From positions 31,979,841 through 32,043,840 of the forward strand of contig CM055094.1 of assembly GCA_029204225.1 (NCBI GenBank): a DNA stretch of 64,000 nt, in the 5' to 3' direction. The notes beneath the pieces were generated by a model. That model was not told the DNA's origin. It ran no database searches and saw only the letters and a list, made by a program, of their open reading frames with translations. Within the stretch, counting starts at the first letter, position 1, and every line of letters starts with the position of its first letter. The stretch comes from Diphasiastrum complanatum (lineage: Eukaryota > Streptophyta > Lycopodiopsida > Lycopodiales > Lycopodiaceae). A program made the translations under genes and the position numbers. Positions 34,802 through 45,928 of the stretch are shown here, one piece after another.

Positions 34802-35463
34802 TGTTAAAATTGGCAAAATTGGCAAATTATAGCTTGATTGGACCTTGTAAAACTGTACATAGACCAGTCCCACATGTGTTGAGGCTATTCACAACATTAG
34901 ATCCTAACCATAGGATTTAGATAGAAAGTTTGGTCAAGTTTTTTAAAATTTAGGAGTAACCTCTAAAAATCAAGGAAGTTGGTGTTGATTTAACTACCAT
35001 AGATTGTATACTTAATAGTTAGGTCAAAGTGACTTGAGTAGGTCGACCTAATGACCTCATGGTACCTAAACACGTGCTATAACTGCTCAGCCAACCAAGG
35101 ATAGGATTCTCTTTGTACTTGCAAATCATTCAATCAATGTGGGAGAGATCATGATTTTGGAGCACTTGATAATTTTAAGGTTTTACATCATTTGTGTTGA
35201 GATTTTTTGATGTGAATGCAATCCAAACTTAGTAAATTCGATTCTTTATTATTAGGCCATACTACAGACTGTAATTCACATGTGTGAGGTCATTCTATAG
35301 TGTTTTGATCAAAATTAGATTGTTCTTGCTTGATTAGATCATAATTGCCAATCTAGATCAAGATTTGAGTGCTAGTTTTGCAATAGATTGATTAACCAAG
35401 TAACCAATCACTCTTGAGGATATTTTGTAGATCCATTTCGGGTCCTAAAAACTAGTTTCAACA
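34802..35463 (+). repeat. 5' LTR of a copia-type element (solo remnant with primer site)
   Basis: Begins TGTTAAAATTGGCAAAATTG and ends TTTCAACA at 35463, immediately followed by a tRNA-Met-type primer site. The length would be 662 bp. Only the primer site defines the right edge firmly; the left edge is chosen by the TGTT start. No pol of this element follows in the same orientation. Confidence 0.6.
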
Positions 35464-35476
35464 TGGTATTAGAGCC
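35464..35476 (+). other. Primer binding site, initiator tRNA-Met type
   Basis: TGGTATTAGAGCC differs from the canonical plant TGGTATCAGAGCC by one base and directly follows the CA end of an LTR. Confidence 0.85.
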
Positions 35477-36177
35477 AAGTACAAGAGTTTAATTGTTGAT
35501 CAAAACTCAATCCAAAATGCTAAAGAAATAGTTTGAGAGGGTGAGCCTAAACTAAGTGATTGCTTCAAAGTTTGAGGTAGTTCGTTGATAGTGGACTGCA
35601 AGTGTACTTTTCACATGTGCTACTATACCTGCATTTAAGGTTCCATTATTGATAGGATCCTCATAATTTTTCTATACATCATCTTGATGAGATGATGTGC
35701 TAAATATTTATACATAGTAGTAGTCCAATTACAAGAGTGCTAAATCAATAGATTTACAATTTGGATTAAGGCACTACGGGCTGTTAACAATCGGTAGTGG
35801 GCAAAATCTGTTTTGTTGGAGATTTTGTGAAAATCATGGGGTCATGAAGATAAATGGTCGACTCGATAGTCAATAGTCAGTAGTCGAATTGATAGTTGAT
35901 AATTGATTCAATAAAAGCTTCGACATTATGTTTAACAGTTGTCAATTCGAGTGTCTTCGATGGGTTCGACATATGTGGATCAGAGCCGATTTGATGATGA
36001 CGATTGTCGATTTGAGGTTTGTTGAGTTGAAACATGTTTGTGATTTCCATGTATTTCTGTAGATTGTTTAAAAACACATGTATTTATGTAGAGTATGCAA
36101 CTATACAGGTATTTACAACAAATGAATGGATCTATATTAGATGTGAGATCAAGGATGGAGAGTATAGATATCCAACA
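35477..36177 (-). repeat. Leader of the + strand copia and 3' LTR of the - strand copia
   Basis: The right edge at 36177 is TGTTGGATATCTATACTC on the - strand, preceded by a polypurine tract (ATTAAGGGGAG, 36178-36188). This defines the start of a 3' LTR running leftward. Its other end, and its border with the leader after the + strand primer site, cannot be placed. Short GTCGA/GATAGT repeats occupy 35850-36010. Confidence 0.45.
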
Positions 36178-36249
36178 CTCCCCTTAATCTGAATCCTTGA
36201 ATGTCTTGACTTTAGAACTCAAGATAGCACAAAAAAATTTGTCTGCTTT

Positions 36250-36546
36250 CTAACTTAATTCTTTTGTAAACATATTAGCTACCATATACCGCGCTATGCA
36301 AAATCTCAAACTTACCTCCTTGTTGAGTATTCTGCTCCTGATATAGTGGTACTTAATCTCAATGTGCTTGCTCATAGAATGAAATCTAGGATTAATTGAT
36401 AATGCAATAGCACTTTGATTGTCACACTGAATAATTGTCGAAGCAAATTGAGATCTAAGACCGATGTTAGACAATAAGTTTCTCAACCAGACTACCTCTT
36501 TGCTAGCTTGTGAAGCTGCAATGTATTTTGAATCTGTTGATGACAT
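36250..36546 (-). pseudogene. Copia RNase H C-terminal fragment
   Basis: The 98-codon open piece starts SSTDSKYIAASQASKEVVWL and includes CDNQSAIALSINPRFHSMSK, HIEIKYHYIR and MVANMFTKELS. It carries the Asp of the YNDN/CDNQ position and the final TK segment of copia RNase H, the enzyme that removes the RNA strand during reverse transcription. It is closely related to 55318-55617. Reverse transcriptase is missing upstream. Confidence 0.9.
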
Positions 36547-36742
36547 TGCAATGGAGGTCCGTTTTTAACTATTCTAGGATATCATACCACCGTTGAGTAG
36601 GAAGATAAGTATTTTAGAAAATCACCAAATTTTGGCTGGGAAAGACAAAAAAATTTCAATCTGCCAAACATTGTTAAAACTTGTCATAGGTGGATGTACT
36701 TTATTGGACCACTTGGATGTTTAAAGTGTGCAAAGTAAAAAG

Positions 36743-37424
36743 TGTAAAAATTACAGCAAATAAGGATCCTAAAACACTTGAAATGATGAGGGAAACAATA
36801 GATTATGATTTCATAAGATTAGCACAAGTTGAACCATCAAAATCCATCAAAAATCTATGCTTGAACCTCACTAAATGGCCCAAATCCTTGAAGAAGGCTT
36901 CACACGTGTGAAAGTACGGCCTCCCACAGTCTGAGTACTGTAAACCAGACCTACATTCAATCCTATAATCATTAGTAATCACAAGTACTCAAACAATTAT
37001 GAACATAGAGAGCAATTGCACCATTATGAGAGAAAAAACATGAAATTGCTTGATTGATTTTGGTGAGATATCATCACCTATATATACATGATCCATCACG
37101 GTTTTGGGCAGGTATGAGTAGCCCTAAACCTATCCCTAATGCTAATTTTGGTGGATCTTTCATCCCTACCAAGTTAGGGTTGGAATCTTGGAGATCCCTC
37201 AACAATGCAAAAATTACCAAAAATAGCTCCTATTTTTTCTCCCTTGTATCTAAGCATAATTTGGACTCATTCCAAAGGTTCTAACACTTAGGTCTACTTG
37301 AGAACATCCTTATGAATGGAATCCTATGCTATTTGGCACGTGTGACAAGCCACATCATGACCATCTAACTATTTACAAGTCATATGACCAAAACTAGTCA
37401 AGCTAGAATTGTGAATTTTTAACA
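36743..37424 (-). repeat. 3' LTR of the young copia element
   Basis: 682 bp, bounded by the AAAAG target duplication on the left and the polypurine tract on the right. On the - strand it holds a TATA-type TATATATAGG at about 37078-37087. It differs from the 5' LTR at two bases (near 36952 and 36999). Confidence 0.97.
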
Positions 37425-37440
37425 CTCCTCCTCACTATCT
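37425..37440 (-). other. Polypurine tract of the young copia element
   Basis: The - strand reads AGATAGTGAGGAGGAG directly before the TGTTAAAA start of the 3' LTR and overlaps the polyprotein stop codon. Confidence 0.85.
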
Positions 37441-40400
37441 AGCTTGGTTCAATCATTGCTTTACTAATCACTCCAAGTGATGATCTGAACTTCATAAAAG
37501 GTGTCTTTTGAAGTGGTTTAGTAAGTAGATCAGCTACACATTCATTGCTTGGAACATGCTCCAAAGCAATCTCCTTGGCTTGCACCATTTCTCTCACAAA
37601 GTGATGGCATATCTCAATGTGCTTAGATCTTGCATGGAAGATTGGGTTAGATGCAAGGTGTTGGGCTGATATATTGTCATTGTAGATGATTGGTGCCTCC
37701 TCTGAATCCATGATCTTTAGTTCCACCAATAATCTCTTGATCCAAAGTACCTCCTTTGTAGTGGTTGTCAAAGCTTTGTACTCGGCCTCGGTCGAAGATA
37801 GAGATATAGTTTCTTGCTTTTTTGAAAGCCATGAAACCACACCTTCTCCTATGAAAGTTGAATAGGCACTTGTTGATTTCCTATCCCTCTTTTCCCCTGC
37901 AAAATCTGAATCACTAAATGCATGAAGGTTAATCACATCTCCTCTATATAGAATCCCAAAATCCAATGTACCCGAGATGTATCTTAGAATCCTCTTAGCC
38001 TTTTTCCAATGGATATTCAATGGCTTTTGCATGGATTGGCTCAACCTACATACACTAAAGCTAAGATCTGGTCTAGTTATAGTGATCCACATTAAGGAAC
38101 CTATAAGTTGCCTAAACAAAGTGATGTCCATGAAGGATCTTTCATCATCTTCATTTGGCACTTTTACATCTTGCTCCATTGGTGTGTCAACACTTTTGCA
38201 TACTTCCATCTTAAACTTCTTCAAAAGACTTTGAGCATAGTTTACTTGACTTATAAAGATAAAATCAGACCCTCTAAGTACTTCTATGCCTAAGATGAAG
38301 TGAAGACACCCTAGATCTACCATCTTGAACTCTAAGGATAGATCTATCTTGATTTTTTCAATACCATCAACACTATTTCCACTAATGATGATGTCATCTA
38401 CATAAATGAGTAAAAGTACAATACCAACATCATCAAACTTAATGTAAAGAGTGGGATCATATTCACTTTGAACAAAAGAAAGTGAAATAAGATAGCAATG
38501 TAGTCTTGAATTCCAAGATCTCGAGGCTTGCTTCAAGCCATAGATGCTTCTTTGGAGATGGCATACTTTGTTCTCCATTCCATGCTTGATGAACCCTTGT
38601 GGCTGCTCCATATAGATATCCTCTTCCAAAAAACCATTCAAGAAAGCATTAGAGACATCCATTTGACATAGAATCCATCCAAAATGTGATGCAAGTGCAA
38701 TGATTAGTCTTATTGTGACCATCTTGGCCACGGGTGCAAAAGTTTCCTCATAGTCTATCCCTCTCTCTTGGGCATAACCTTTTGCAACTAATCTTGCTTT
38801 ATGTTTGTTAACACTCCCATTTGCATTCAACTTAAGCTTGAAGACCCACTTGCATCCTATTACATTCCTTTGAGGTCTCTCAACAAGCAACCAAGTTTCA
38901 TTCTCAATCAAGGCATCATACTCATCCAACATAGCTTTATACCATTCTTTGGAGTTCAATGCATCTTCAACGTTAGACGGTTCTTCAAAACTAGATAAAG
39001 CATAAGAAGTGGATGAGATACCCTCAACTTGCTGTCCTTTGCCTTGATATGTGAGCCTTGATGGCTCCACTTTTGCCCTTGAAGATCTCCTTGGTGTGAT
39101 AGGTGGGTTTGGTGCTTGCTCCTCCATGAGCTCCTCCTCAAAACCAAGATCTTGCTCCTCGGCCATCTTCTTCTTGATTGTTGGAGCACTTGAGCCTTCT
39201 TCAAGCATATGCATATGATGTTCATCAGAGATGACATCCCTTGAAACAACAAATTTGTTCAAGGATGGGAGATAGACTTTGTAGCCCTTGCTTGAGCTTG
39301 CATATCCAAGCATGATCCCTCTTGTGGAAGATGGATCCTCCTTGGTTCTTGTTTCCAATGGCACATGCACATAACATATACACCCAAAAACTTTCAAGTG
39401 ATTAAGATTGGGTTTCTTTCCATACAACATCTCATAAGGAGTCTTGCCTTCAATTGCTTTGCAAGACACCCTATTCATCAAGTAGTTTGCACATACAAGA
39501 GACTCACCCCAAAAGGATTTGGGCAAACAAGCATCTAATCTTAAAGCCTTAGAACATTCACATAATGTTCTATTCCTTCTTTCAGCAACTCCATTTTGTT
39601 GAGGAGTGTAAGGACAAGAAGTCTCTTTCTTGATCCCTTCCTCCTCACAAAAGGCCTTGAACTCATTGGAGATGAATTCTCCACCATTGTCACTTATAAG
39701 AATCTTGATGCTATGATTATGATGCTTTTCCACAAACAACTTGAACTTTACAAAAGTATCAAATACTTGAGACTTGCAGGAAAGTAAGAACACCCAACAA
39801 TATCTTGAGTAGTCATCAATGAAGGTTAACAACATGGATGAACCTCCATTAGATTTGGTGCTAGCAATGTGCACATCCGAGTGTATGAGTTCAAGAGGAT
39901 GAGATGACTTTGTGATGGAGTTAGGAAACACCTTCTTATGTGCCTTGGATAAGGCACAAGCTTCACAAACCTTGTCTTCCTTCCCAATAGACCTTGGTAG
40001 GCCTAAAGCATACTCCTCCTTGATCATAGCCTCCATGGAACCCGAGTTGACATGTCCAAGTCTTTTGTGCCATAAAGTAAAGGTAGATATCTTGCTCTTC
40101 TCGGCCAACATGACAACATTAGTATCCAAAAATGCATCCAACTTATAAAGTTTGCCAAGTCTAGTGCCCTTAGCCACTATCTTACCCTTCTTCTTGATGA
40201 AACATTCATTTGAAGCAAAGTCAATATTGAAACCATTGTCTACCATTTGGCCAACACTTAGTAGATTCTTTGTTATTTTAGGAATGTACAAAACACCTTC
40301 TATGTTGATCTTTTTGGAAGATCCTAAGCAAAGGGGAATGCTACCAACTCCTTCAATCTTACAAGCTTCATCATTTGCTGTATAGATAGACTTTATAGGT

Positions 40401-41410
40401 CCATCATAAGATAAGAGAGAAGAGAAAAACTCCCTTTTACTAGTCATGTGTGAACTAGCACCCGAGTCAATCCACCAAGGATCTTCTCCTTTGAAGCTTG
40501 TTGAAGAAAATATGGACATCATGAGAGAGTCCTCATGTGAACTCTCCTCCTCCTCCTCCTCTTTGCTCATGTTGGCTTGGCTTTGATCTTGCTTCCTCTT
40601 GAAGCATTCCGAGGCATAATGCCCCACCTTGCTACAATAGTAGCACTTCACCTTTGATTTGTCCTTCTTGACTTTGGTGGTTGATGGAGATGCCTTTGGG
40701 GGTCCTTCTTGATCCTCAAGCTTTGTAGACTTCTTGAATGTTGATCCTTTGCCTTTGGACTTGCCTTTGCCTTTGGTGAAGAGAGCTTGGTCATCTTCAC
40801 CTTGGATGGAAAGCCTATCCATCCTCTCTTGCATTTGGCTCCTTCTTGATTCCTCGGCCATGAGTGTGCCTTGGAGTTCTTCAAGTATGGGTAGCTTACC
40901 CATAATTGCATATCCCTGAACCAAATTGTCAAATTCAAAGCTTAGTCCATTCAATATGAGTTGAACAAGCTCTTCATCCTTGATAGGGTCACCTATAAAG
41001 GCTAGCTCTTTGTTCAATTCCTTTACTCTTAGGACAAAAGTATGTGCACTCTCTCCTTTCTTTTGATAGCTTCTATAGATTTGATTCTTCAAAGCTAACA
41101 TTCTAGTTTGGTTCTTGGATTCATAGACCTTTTGCAAAGTCTCCCAAGCATCTTGAGCTGAAGTGCAATCTCCTACCTCTCTTAAGAGTTCATTTGCAAC
41201 ATTCATTTTTATGCAATGTAGTGCAACATTGCACCTCTTGATGTATTTGGCTTTTTCTTGAGGATGAATAGGTTCACCCTCCTTACCATTTACAATTTCC
41301 ATCAGATCTTGCATGATCATGATAGATTCCATTCTAACTTTCCATATGGAATAGTTAGTTTTGTTGAGCCTTTCATTAGTATCCAAAAGATATGCATTTA
41401 TAGATGCCAT
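37439..41410 (-). CDS. Copia gag-pol polyprotein, 1323 residues, intact
   Basis: A single open frame from ATG (41410) to TAG, of the usual length for the family. Domains: gag, residues 1-250, with the UBN2-type core (AWETLQKVYESK, LNGLSFEFDNLV); CCHC zinc knuckle 256-269 (CYYCSKVGHYASEC); aspartic protease with DSG at 315-317; integrase HHCC finger at His448, His453, Cys482 and Cys485; catalytic Asp512, Asp574 and Glu610 (SDVH, SDNGGEF, VAERRNR); reverse transcriptase with KWVFKLK at 854-860, Asp918 and YVDD 1003-1006; RNase H with Asp1167/Asp1169 (FSDSDF), Glu1208-1210 (TEAE) and Asp1245; conserved tail ADLLTKPLQ. All catalytic residues are present. The polyprotein would assemble particles, copy the RNA and integrate the cDNA. 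Other open frames inside are shadows of this gene. Confidence 0.98.
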   Translation of the reverse strand: MASINAYLLDTNERLNKTNYSIWKVRMESIMIMQDLMEIVNGKEGEPIHPQEKAKYIKRCNVALHCIKMNVANELLREVGDCTSAQDAWETLQKVYESKNQTRMLALKNQIYRSYQKKGESAHTFVLRVKELNKELAFIGDPIKDEELVQLILNGLSFEFDNLVQGYAIMGKLPILEELQGTLMAEESRRSQMQERMDRLSIQGEDDQALFTKGKGKSKGKGSTFKKSTKLEDQEGPPKASPSTTKVKKDKSKVKCYYCSKVGHYASECFKRKQDQSQANMSKEEEEEESSHEDSLMMSIFSSTSFKGEDPWWIDSGASSHMTSKREFFSSLLSYDGPIKSIYTANDEACKIEGVGSIPLCLGSSKKINIEGVLYIPKITKNLLSVGQMVDNGFNIDFASNECFIKKKGKIVAKGTRLGKLYKLDAFLDTNVVMLAEKSKISTFTLWHKRLGHVNSGSMEAMIKEEYALGLPRSIGKEDKVCEACALSKAHKKVFPNSITKSSHPLELIHSDVHIASTKSNGGSSMLLTFIDDYSRYCWVFLLSCKSQVFDTFVKFKLFVEKHHNHSIKILISDNGGEFISNEFKAFCEEEGIKKETSCPYTPQQNGVAERRNRTLCECSKALRLDACLPKSFWGESLVCANYLMNRVSCKAIEGKTPYEMLYGKKPNLNHLKVFGCICYVHVPLETRTKEDPSSTRGIMLGYASSSKGYKVYLPSLNKFVVSRDVISDEHHMHMLEEGSSAPTIKKKMAEEQDLGFEEELMEEQAPNPPITPRRSSRAKVEPSRLTYQGKGQQVEGISSTSYALSSFEEPSNVEDALNSKEWYKAMLDEYDALIENETWLLVERPQRNVIGCKWVFKLKLNANGSVNKHKARLVAKGYAQERGIDYEETFAPVAKMVTIRLIIALASHFGWILCQMDVSNAFLNGFLEEDIYMEQPQGFIKHGMENKVCHLQRSIYGLKQASRSWNSRLHCYLISLSFVQSEYDPTLYIKFDDVGIVLLLIYVDDIIISGNSVDGIEKIKIDLSLEFKMVDLGCLHFILGIEVLRGSDFIFISQVNYAQSLLKKFKMEVCKSVDTPMEQDVKVPNEDDERSFMDITLFRQLIGSLMWITITRPDLSFSVCRLSQSMQKPLNIHWKKAKRILRYISGTLDFGILYRGDVINLHAFSDSDFAGEKRDRKSTSAYSTFIGEGVVSWLSKKQETISLSSTEAEYKALTTTTKEVLWIKRLLVELKIMDSEEAPIIYNDNISAQHLASNPIFHARSKHIEICHHFVREMVQAKEIALEHVPSNECVADLLTKPLQKTPFMKFRSSLGVISKAMIEPS

Positions 41411-42208
41411 CTAGTCTCCTAATCAAGGACTTGACACAAATGAAGGTTACTTCTATTGATTTGATTGAAGGTCTACCTTATCCCACTTCTTAGGGACCTG
41501 AAAAGATCAGTAATAGACTTCCTATAAAGATCTAAGAATGATCTCTAACAAAATCAAATCATAGAATACTAGAAACAATGCACTTGCTTGATTGAAGTAG
41601 ACAATACTAGTAGAATTGCCCCTCTTTCTATAAAGAACATTAAAGCTTCCAAATGATCTGATCAAGAGTGAATTTCAGCAACCTAATATACTTCCAAAAT
41701 CACTTGTAAAAGATCTAAATGGAACTTAATGAGGATGCAACACAATCTACTATCCAATCACAAGCAAAAAATGATCAAAATTGATGAAAAATTGATCTAA
41801 TTTGGTGCATAAGTCAAGCAATGGTTGGACTGAACCTAAATCACTTTAGGAGGTGCCTACTACACCTTAGAAAAGCCTTGAAGAGTCCCCAAAACTCTGA
41901 TCTTCCCTCTCCTTGAATGCTAGAAAGCCTCCTCTATGAAATCACCTCCAAAACTCGCTTAGAAATCAATGCTTGGAGCAAGCAAAACTTGCTATCTTGG
42001 TAATGTGAATTGAATTCAACTTTGCCTCTGGTTTTAGACACCTAAACACCTGCAAATGAAGTCACACAACACCAATCTCCAATGTATTTGACTCACTTTG
42101 AGTTCTAGAATCAATACTAGATGCTAAGATCCAATCTACACAAGATTTAGATCAAAAATTGTGATCAAATTGAATGAAAACCAAGGATTTAGCTCATTTC
42201 AGCCTTTA

Positions 42209-42221
42209 GGCTCTGATACCA
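42209..42221 (-). other. Primer binding site, initiator tRNA-Met
   Basis: The - strand reads TGGTATCAGAGCC, a perfect canonical plant copia site, immediately following the CA end of the 5' LTR. Confidence 0.97.
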
Positions 42222-42903
42222 TGTAAAAATTACAGCAAATAAGGATCCTAAAACACTTGAAATGATGAGGGAAACAATAGATTATGATTTCATAAGATTA
42301 GCACAAGTTGAACCATCAAAATCCATCAAAAATCTATGCTTGAACCTCACTAAATGGCCCAAATCCTTGAAGAAGGCTTCACACGTGTGAAAGTACGGCC
42401 TCCCACAGTCTGAGTACTGTACACCAGACCTACATTCAATCCTATAATCATTAGTAATCACAAGTACTCAAACAATCATGAACATAGAGAGCAATTGCAC
42501 CATTATGAGAGAAAAAACATGAAATTGCTTGATTGATTTTGGTGAGATATCATCACCTATATATACATGATCCATCACGGTTTTGGGCAGGTATGAGTAG
42601 CCCTAAACCTATCCCTAATGCTAATTTTGGTGGATCTTTCATCCCTACCAAGTTAGGGTTGGAATCTTGGAGATCCCTCAACAATGCAAAAATTACCAAA
42701 AATAGCTCCTATTTTTTCTCCCTTGTATCTAAGCATAATTTGGACTCATTCCAAAGGTTCTAACACTTAGGTCTACTTGAGAACATCCTTATGAATGGAA
42801 TCCTATGCTATTTGGCACGTGTGACAAGCCACATCATGACCATCTAACTATTTACAAGTCATATGACCAAAACTAGTCAAGCTAGAATTGTGAATTTTTA
42901 ACA
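42222..42903 (-). repeat. 5' LTR of the young copia element
   Basis: 682 bp, bounded by the primer site on the left and AAAAG on the right. It carries the promoter; TATATATAGG on the - strand lies at about 42557-42566. Confidence 0.97.
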
Positions 42904-42951
42904 AAAAGAACATTTTTACAAAGAGCCCCTTTTAAGTTCTAATATCTTCTA

Positions 42952-43004
<53 letters not shown>

Positions 43005-43031
43005 CGCGCACACACACACACACACACACAT
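42952..43031. repeat. (TG)n-CGTGCGCG-(CA)n tract, alternating purine-pyrimidine
   Basis: TG repeats from 42953 to 43000, a CG-rich core (CGTGCGCGCA, 43001-43010), then CA repeats to 43031. The whole 80 bp alternates purine and pyrimidine, and the two halves are complementary around the core. It starts 44 bp beyond the target duplication of the young copia element. Confidence 0.97.
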
Positions 43032-43875
43032 CTTGGAGGAATATAGATGATAACAAGATAAAAACTCATACAAGAAATGCAAGAAACTCACTTGACCAAG
43101 CTCCTTTGAGGCTCACCTCTAGTTGAATTTTACAAAGATGCATTTTTGAATAGTACATTAAAGATTCAGAAATAGTAAATGTTGAATCAAAGCTTTTGTG
43201 AATATTGTGAAATTACGAGCGGTATGAGATTGAATATTATATTGTGACTTTCATGAATATCAATTAGTAGCTTTTTAAAATACCAAGTCATGAATTTGGA
43301 AATACTAAATCATGACTTTTGTTAATTTTGAATCATGAAGTTCTTGAATATATTTAGATTGCTAATGCTTAAATCATGAAAACTGATTGCAAATTCTTGA
43401 GTAGTATTCACAATACTAAATGGTGAATTTCATGACTACTTTTGTTATTTTATGTCCAAATACGTGGATTTCAAATAATCCTTGAAATGGGCATTTTGGC
43501 CTTTTAGTTATCAAGATTATTAGTCATGCCTCAAAATTCCATTCAAGGATAGTCATTTAATCAATAATCTTGTGAGGACCCAAGCACTTCTATAGTGACA
43601 TGAGTACTAGAAAATGGTATGTGATGACTATTTTGCACATAGAGAGGCTATGAGTTGAGACCAATGAATATGGGGGTTGCATACAGTTGTATACTAGTTA
43701 CTTCTTGACATGTAAAGTTGATGTAAGAAATAGACAAGCATCCCAAGTGGACACTATTCTCTATATCAATATGTGGTTGTTTCTATTTTGAGCACTACAT
43801 GATCATTGAAAGGATATCTATTCTTAGGAAGGAGATCATTCTTATGATGGATAAAAGTTTTATGGTCAAAACTAT
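43032..43875. other. AT-rich DNA with loosely repeated CATGAAT/ATACTAAAT motifs
   Basis: No gene recognised. Short motifs such as ATACTAAAT, AATCATGA and GAATTTCATGA recur irregularly from about 43250 to 43440. Confidence 0.4.
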
Positions 43876-44082
43876 GCTAGAAGCAAGCATGTTGAGGTGC
43901 AACAACATTTTGTGAGGGAGCATGTCATTGCAAAGGAGGTGGAGCTTCAACATGTGTCCTCAAGGGAATGTGTAGCTGATATCTTCATCAAAGCATTGGG
44001 AAAAGACTTGTTCATGAAGCATAGGACATCACTTGGAGTGCTATCAAAGTCCATGCCAAAACTAGTTGAAGAGGTAGTGTGA
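43876..44082 (+). pseudogene. Copia RNase H tail fragment
   Basis: From 43876 the frame reads ARSKHVEVQQHFVREHVIAK, ELQHVSSRECVADIFIKALG and SLGVLSKSM to a TGA at 44080-44082. This is the last 68 residues of a copia polyprotein, the same region as residues 1260-1318 of the young element but clearly a different family. Everything upstream is missing. Confidence 0.88.
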
Positions 44083-44660
44083 AAGATTCAACTAGTTTGA
44101 TCATATTTGCTATATTTCCATATTTGGCAAATTGAGGCCACAGAGATTGACTTTTCAAATTTCATTTGAATAAGCACTTTTTGAAAGTGTGCAAAAGTTA
44201 TAAGGCGAGTTTGAGTGGATTCAAATTTAAATGTTGGGTACTTTGAATCTAGACCCAAAAATAGTAGGGTTAGCATTTTGGAGGGAAAACCAAGTAGCCA
44301 AATAGGTTCTGGGCCTCTTATAAAAGGAGGAAACTCGTGTATAAACACATCTTCTCTCTTATCTATCTCATTTCATGCTTATACATGGTTCTCTTGGGTT
44401 CTACTATCCATTGGTGCACTTTACTTGTGATTGCATGCAATTCTATGTGTAGAATGATCTATATTTGTTATTTTTGGATCCACATGTGTGAAATACAGTA
44501 GGTTGCTAGTTTTGTACGGAAAACAACAGTACTTTATCATTTGATTCATGTTTGATCAAGTTCTATTAGAGTTTGCATCTCATTTTGTGTGTGGATGCTG
44601 ATTTTTCTACATTGGTGAGATTGGTAGGATTTTTTTCTTTTGTAAACAAAGATTAGGGAC
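44083..44660 (+). repeat. Probable 3' LTR of the preceding copia fragment
   Basis: Directly after the RNase H tail, with a good TATA box (CTTATAAAAGG at about 44318-44328), as in LTR promoters. Neither edge is defined, and no TG start or CA end stands out. Confidence 0.35.
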
Positions 44661-45063
44661 ATGGATTGGATCATCAATGATCTGAAATCCTTCATAGGAA
44701 GTACACACAAAAGTATCCAGAATTTATTTTGTGCTAGATTTTGTAGTCTTGGACTTGCCAAATCCCCCCAATCCTACAGTGTCCTACTAGGTAGACCATG
44801 GCTCAGAACGTCACAAACTTTTCACAACTGGGGACAAAATCACATCGTCCTACAGAATTGCAATTTTGCAGTTAAGATTGATCTTGATACTTGGATCACA
44901 AAACCGACTGACCCAAGCCATGGTTGCAAGCTCTTCCACTATAATCCATTCTGACGAGGAGTTAGATGATGGACATCATTGGAGGAAGATTGTCGTATGT
45001 GACAATTCGCAAACCGATGTAGTAAACTGGACCGAAGGCTTAGCTATGATAGACTGTCTATAG
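44661..45063 (+). pseudogene. Gypsy aspartic protease region remnant
   Basis: The open piece 44661-44954 contains YSVLLGRPWLRTSQTFHNWG followed by HIVLQNCNF. The ILLGRPWL motif is the C-terminal flap/helix region of gypsy-type retropepsins (Athila-like families). The active-site DTG segment is not seen. The frame breaks after NPF. Confidence 0.55.
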
Positions 45064-45281
45064 TTTGATGTCACATTAGTTGAGCGATCGCCTGAGCGAA
45101 GGTCTACTATAGATACATTCTTTGATGAAGATGATATCTCGATCAAGAGACTTGCAGAACCAACAAAGAAATCCAACAAAGGCCATCAAGACTCTGTATC
45201 ACTTTTTATGATGAGCCTAGAGGCTATACCCCAAGAGCCACTGCAAGGAGTTTGTAGTAGAAAGAGATATAAGTTTTTTAG

Positions 45282-45737
45282 GTGTTCACCCTAGAAGAAG
45301 TTCAAGAATACGAGGATGAAGATGTCCTCAAATATGTAGATTCTCACCATTTCAAGCCTGTGCCAAAATCCCGAGGTACTAGATCCACGAAAGCCGCTAG
45401 CGAAGGAAGATCTCATCGAAGCAACAGAACCCCACAAGGCAATGTTGTACTAGGCCAAATGGATATTGTAATCGATGGATCCACGACTAGTGTCCCGATA
45501 ATCGTGAACGATATCTTGAGAGAATGCATAGATTGGGACCTAGTTGAGGATGAAGCTCTTTACAAGCTAGAAGTATCACTGTGGGACAACAACTTTAAGA
45601 TGGTAAAAGACCCAAAAACTGATAATCAATCCGAGTCACCGATGCATGCCAAGGACAAAGAGCCGATCACTTTGGATCCCCCTTATGGAGGCTCTCCAAA
45701 AGGAAAAGCTCTCATTACCGGGTTTAAAGCCATCTAA
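45282..45737 (+). pseudogene. Unassigned reading frame after the gypsy protease
   Basis: 151 codons, MFTLEEVQEYEDEDVLKYVD to GKALITGFKAI, acidic and rich in Lys, Asp and Ser, with no named domain. Its place downstream of a protease piece suits the linker between protease and reverse transcriptase of a gypsy element. Too plain to exclude a chance or host frame. Confidence 0.4.
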
Positions 45738-45928
45738 GAGCATCAAGAAACTTAACCGAGCCCTGAAAAGGATGGGAATCGACCATAAGCCAGCCACCAG
45801 CCCCACCCCAAGAATGTAAGTCTCTTTAAAAGGCTAAAACCACTGAGTGGAAGGCCAAGGTCGATAAACGAGGGATACAAAAATTTCTCTGAATTACATG
45901 AATCCTTGAAAGGAATATATGTTACGAT

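Larger units (their letters stand above)
36743..42903 (-). mobile_element. Complete young Ty1/copia retrotransposon
   Basis: A 6161-bp element with all expected parts in - strand order: 5' LTR 42903-42222, primer site 42221-42209, leader of about 810 bp, one polyprotein gene 41410-37439, polypurine tract about 37440-37425, and 3' LTR 37424-36743. Each LTR is 682 bp, starts TGTTAAAAATTC and ends TTTTTACA on the - strand. Comparing them base by base I find two differences. The target duplication AAAAG is present on both sides (36738-36742 and 42904-42908). The uninterrupted gene, near-identical LTRs and intact duplication indicate recent insertion and possible competence. Whether it is transcribed cannot be judged here. 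Confidence 0.97.

Noticed and set aside
36690-37284. Open frames within the copia LTRs (also 42533-42763)
   Set aside because: Identical frames in both LTRs without domains; LTRs are regulatory.
37977-40938. Several open frames on both strands inside the young copia gene
   Set aside because: They overlap the 1323-codon polyprotein in other frames and show no domain of their own.
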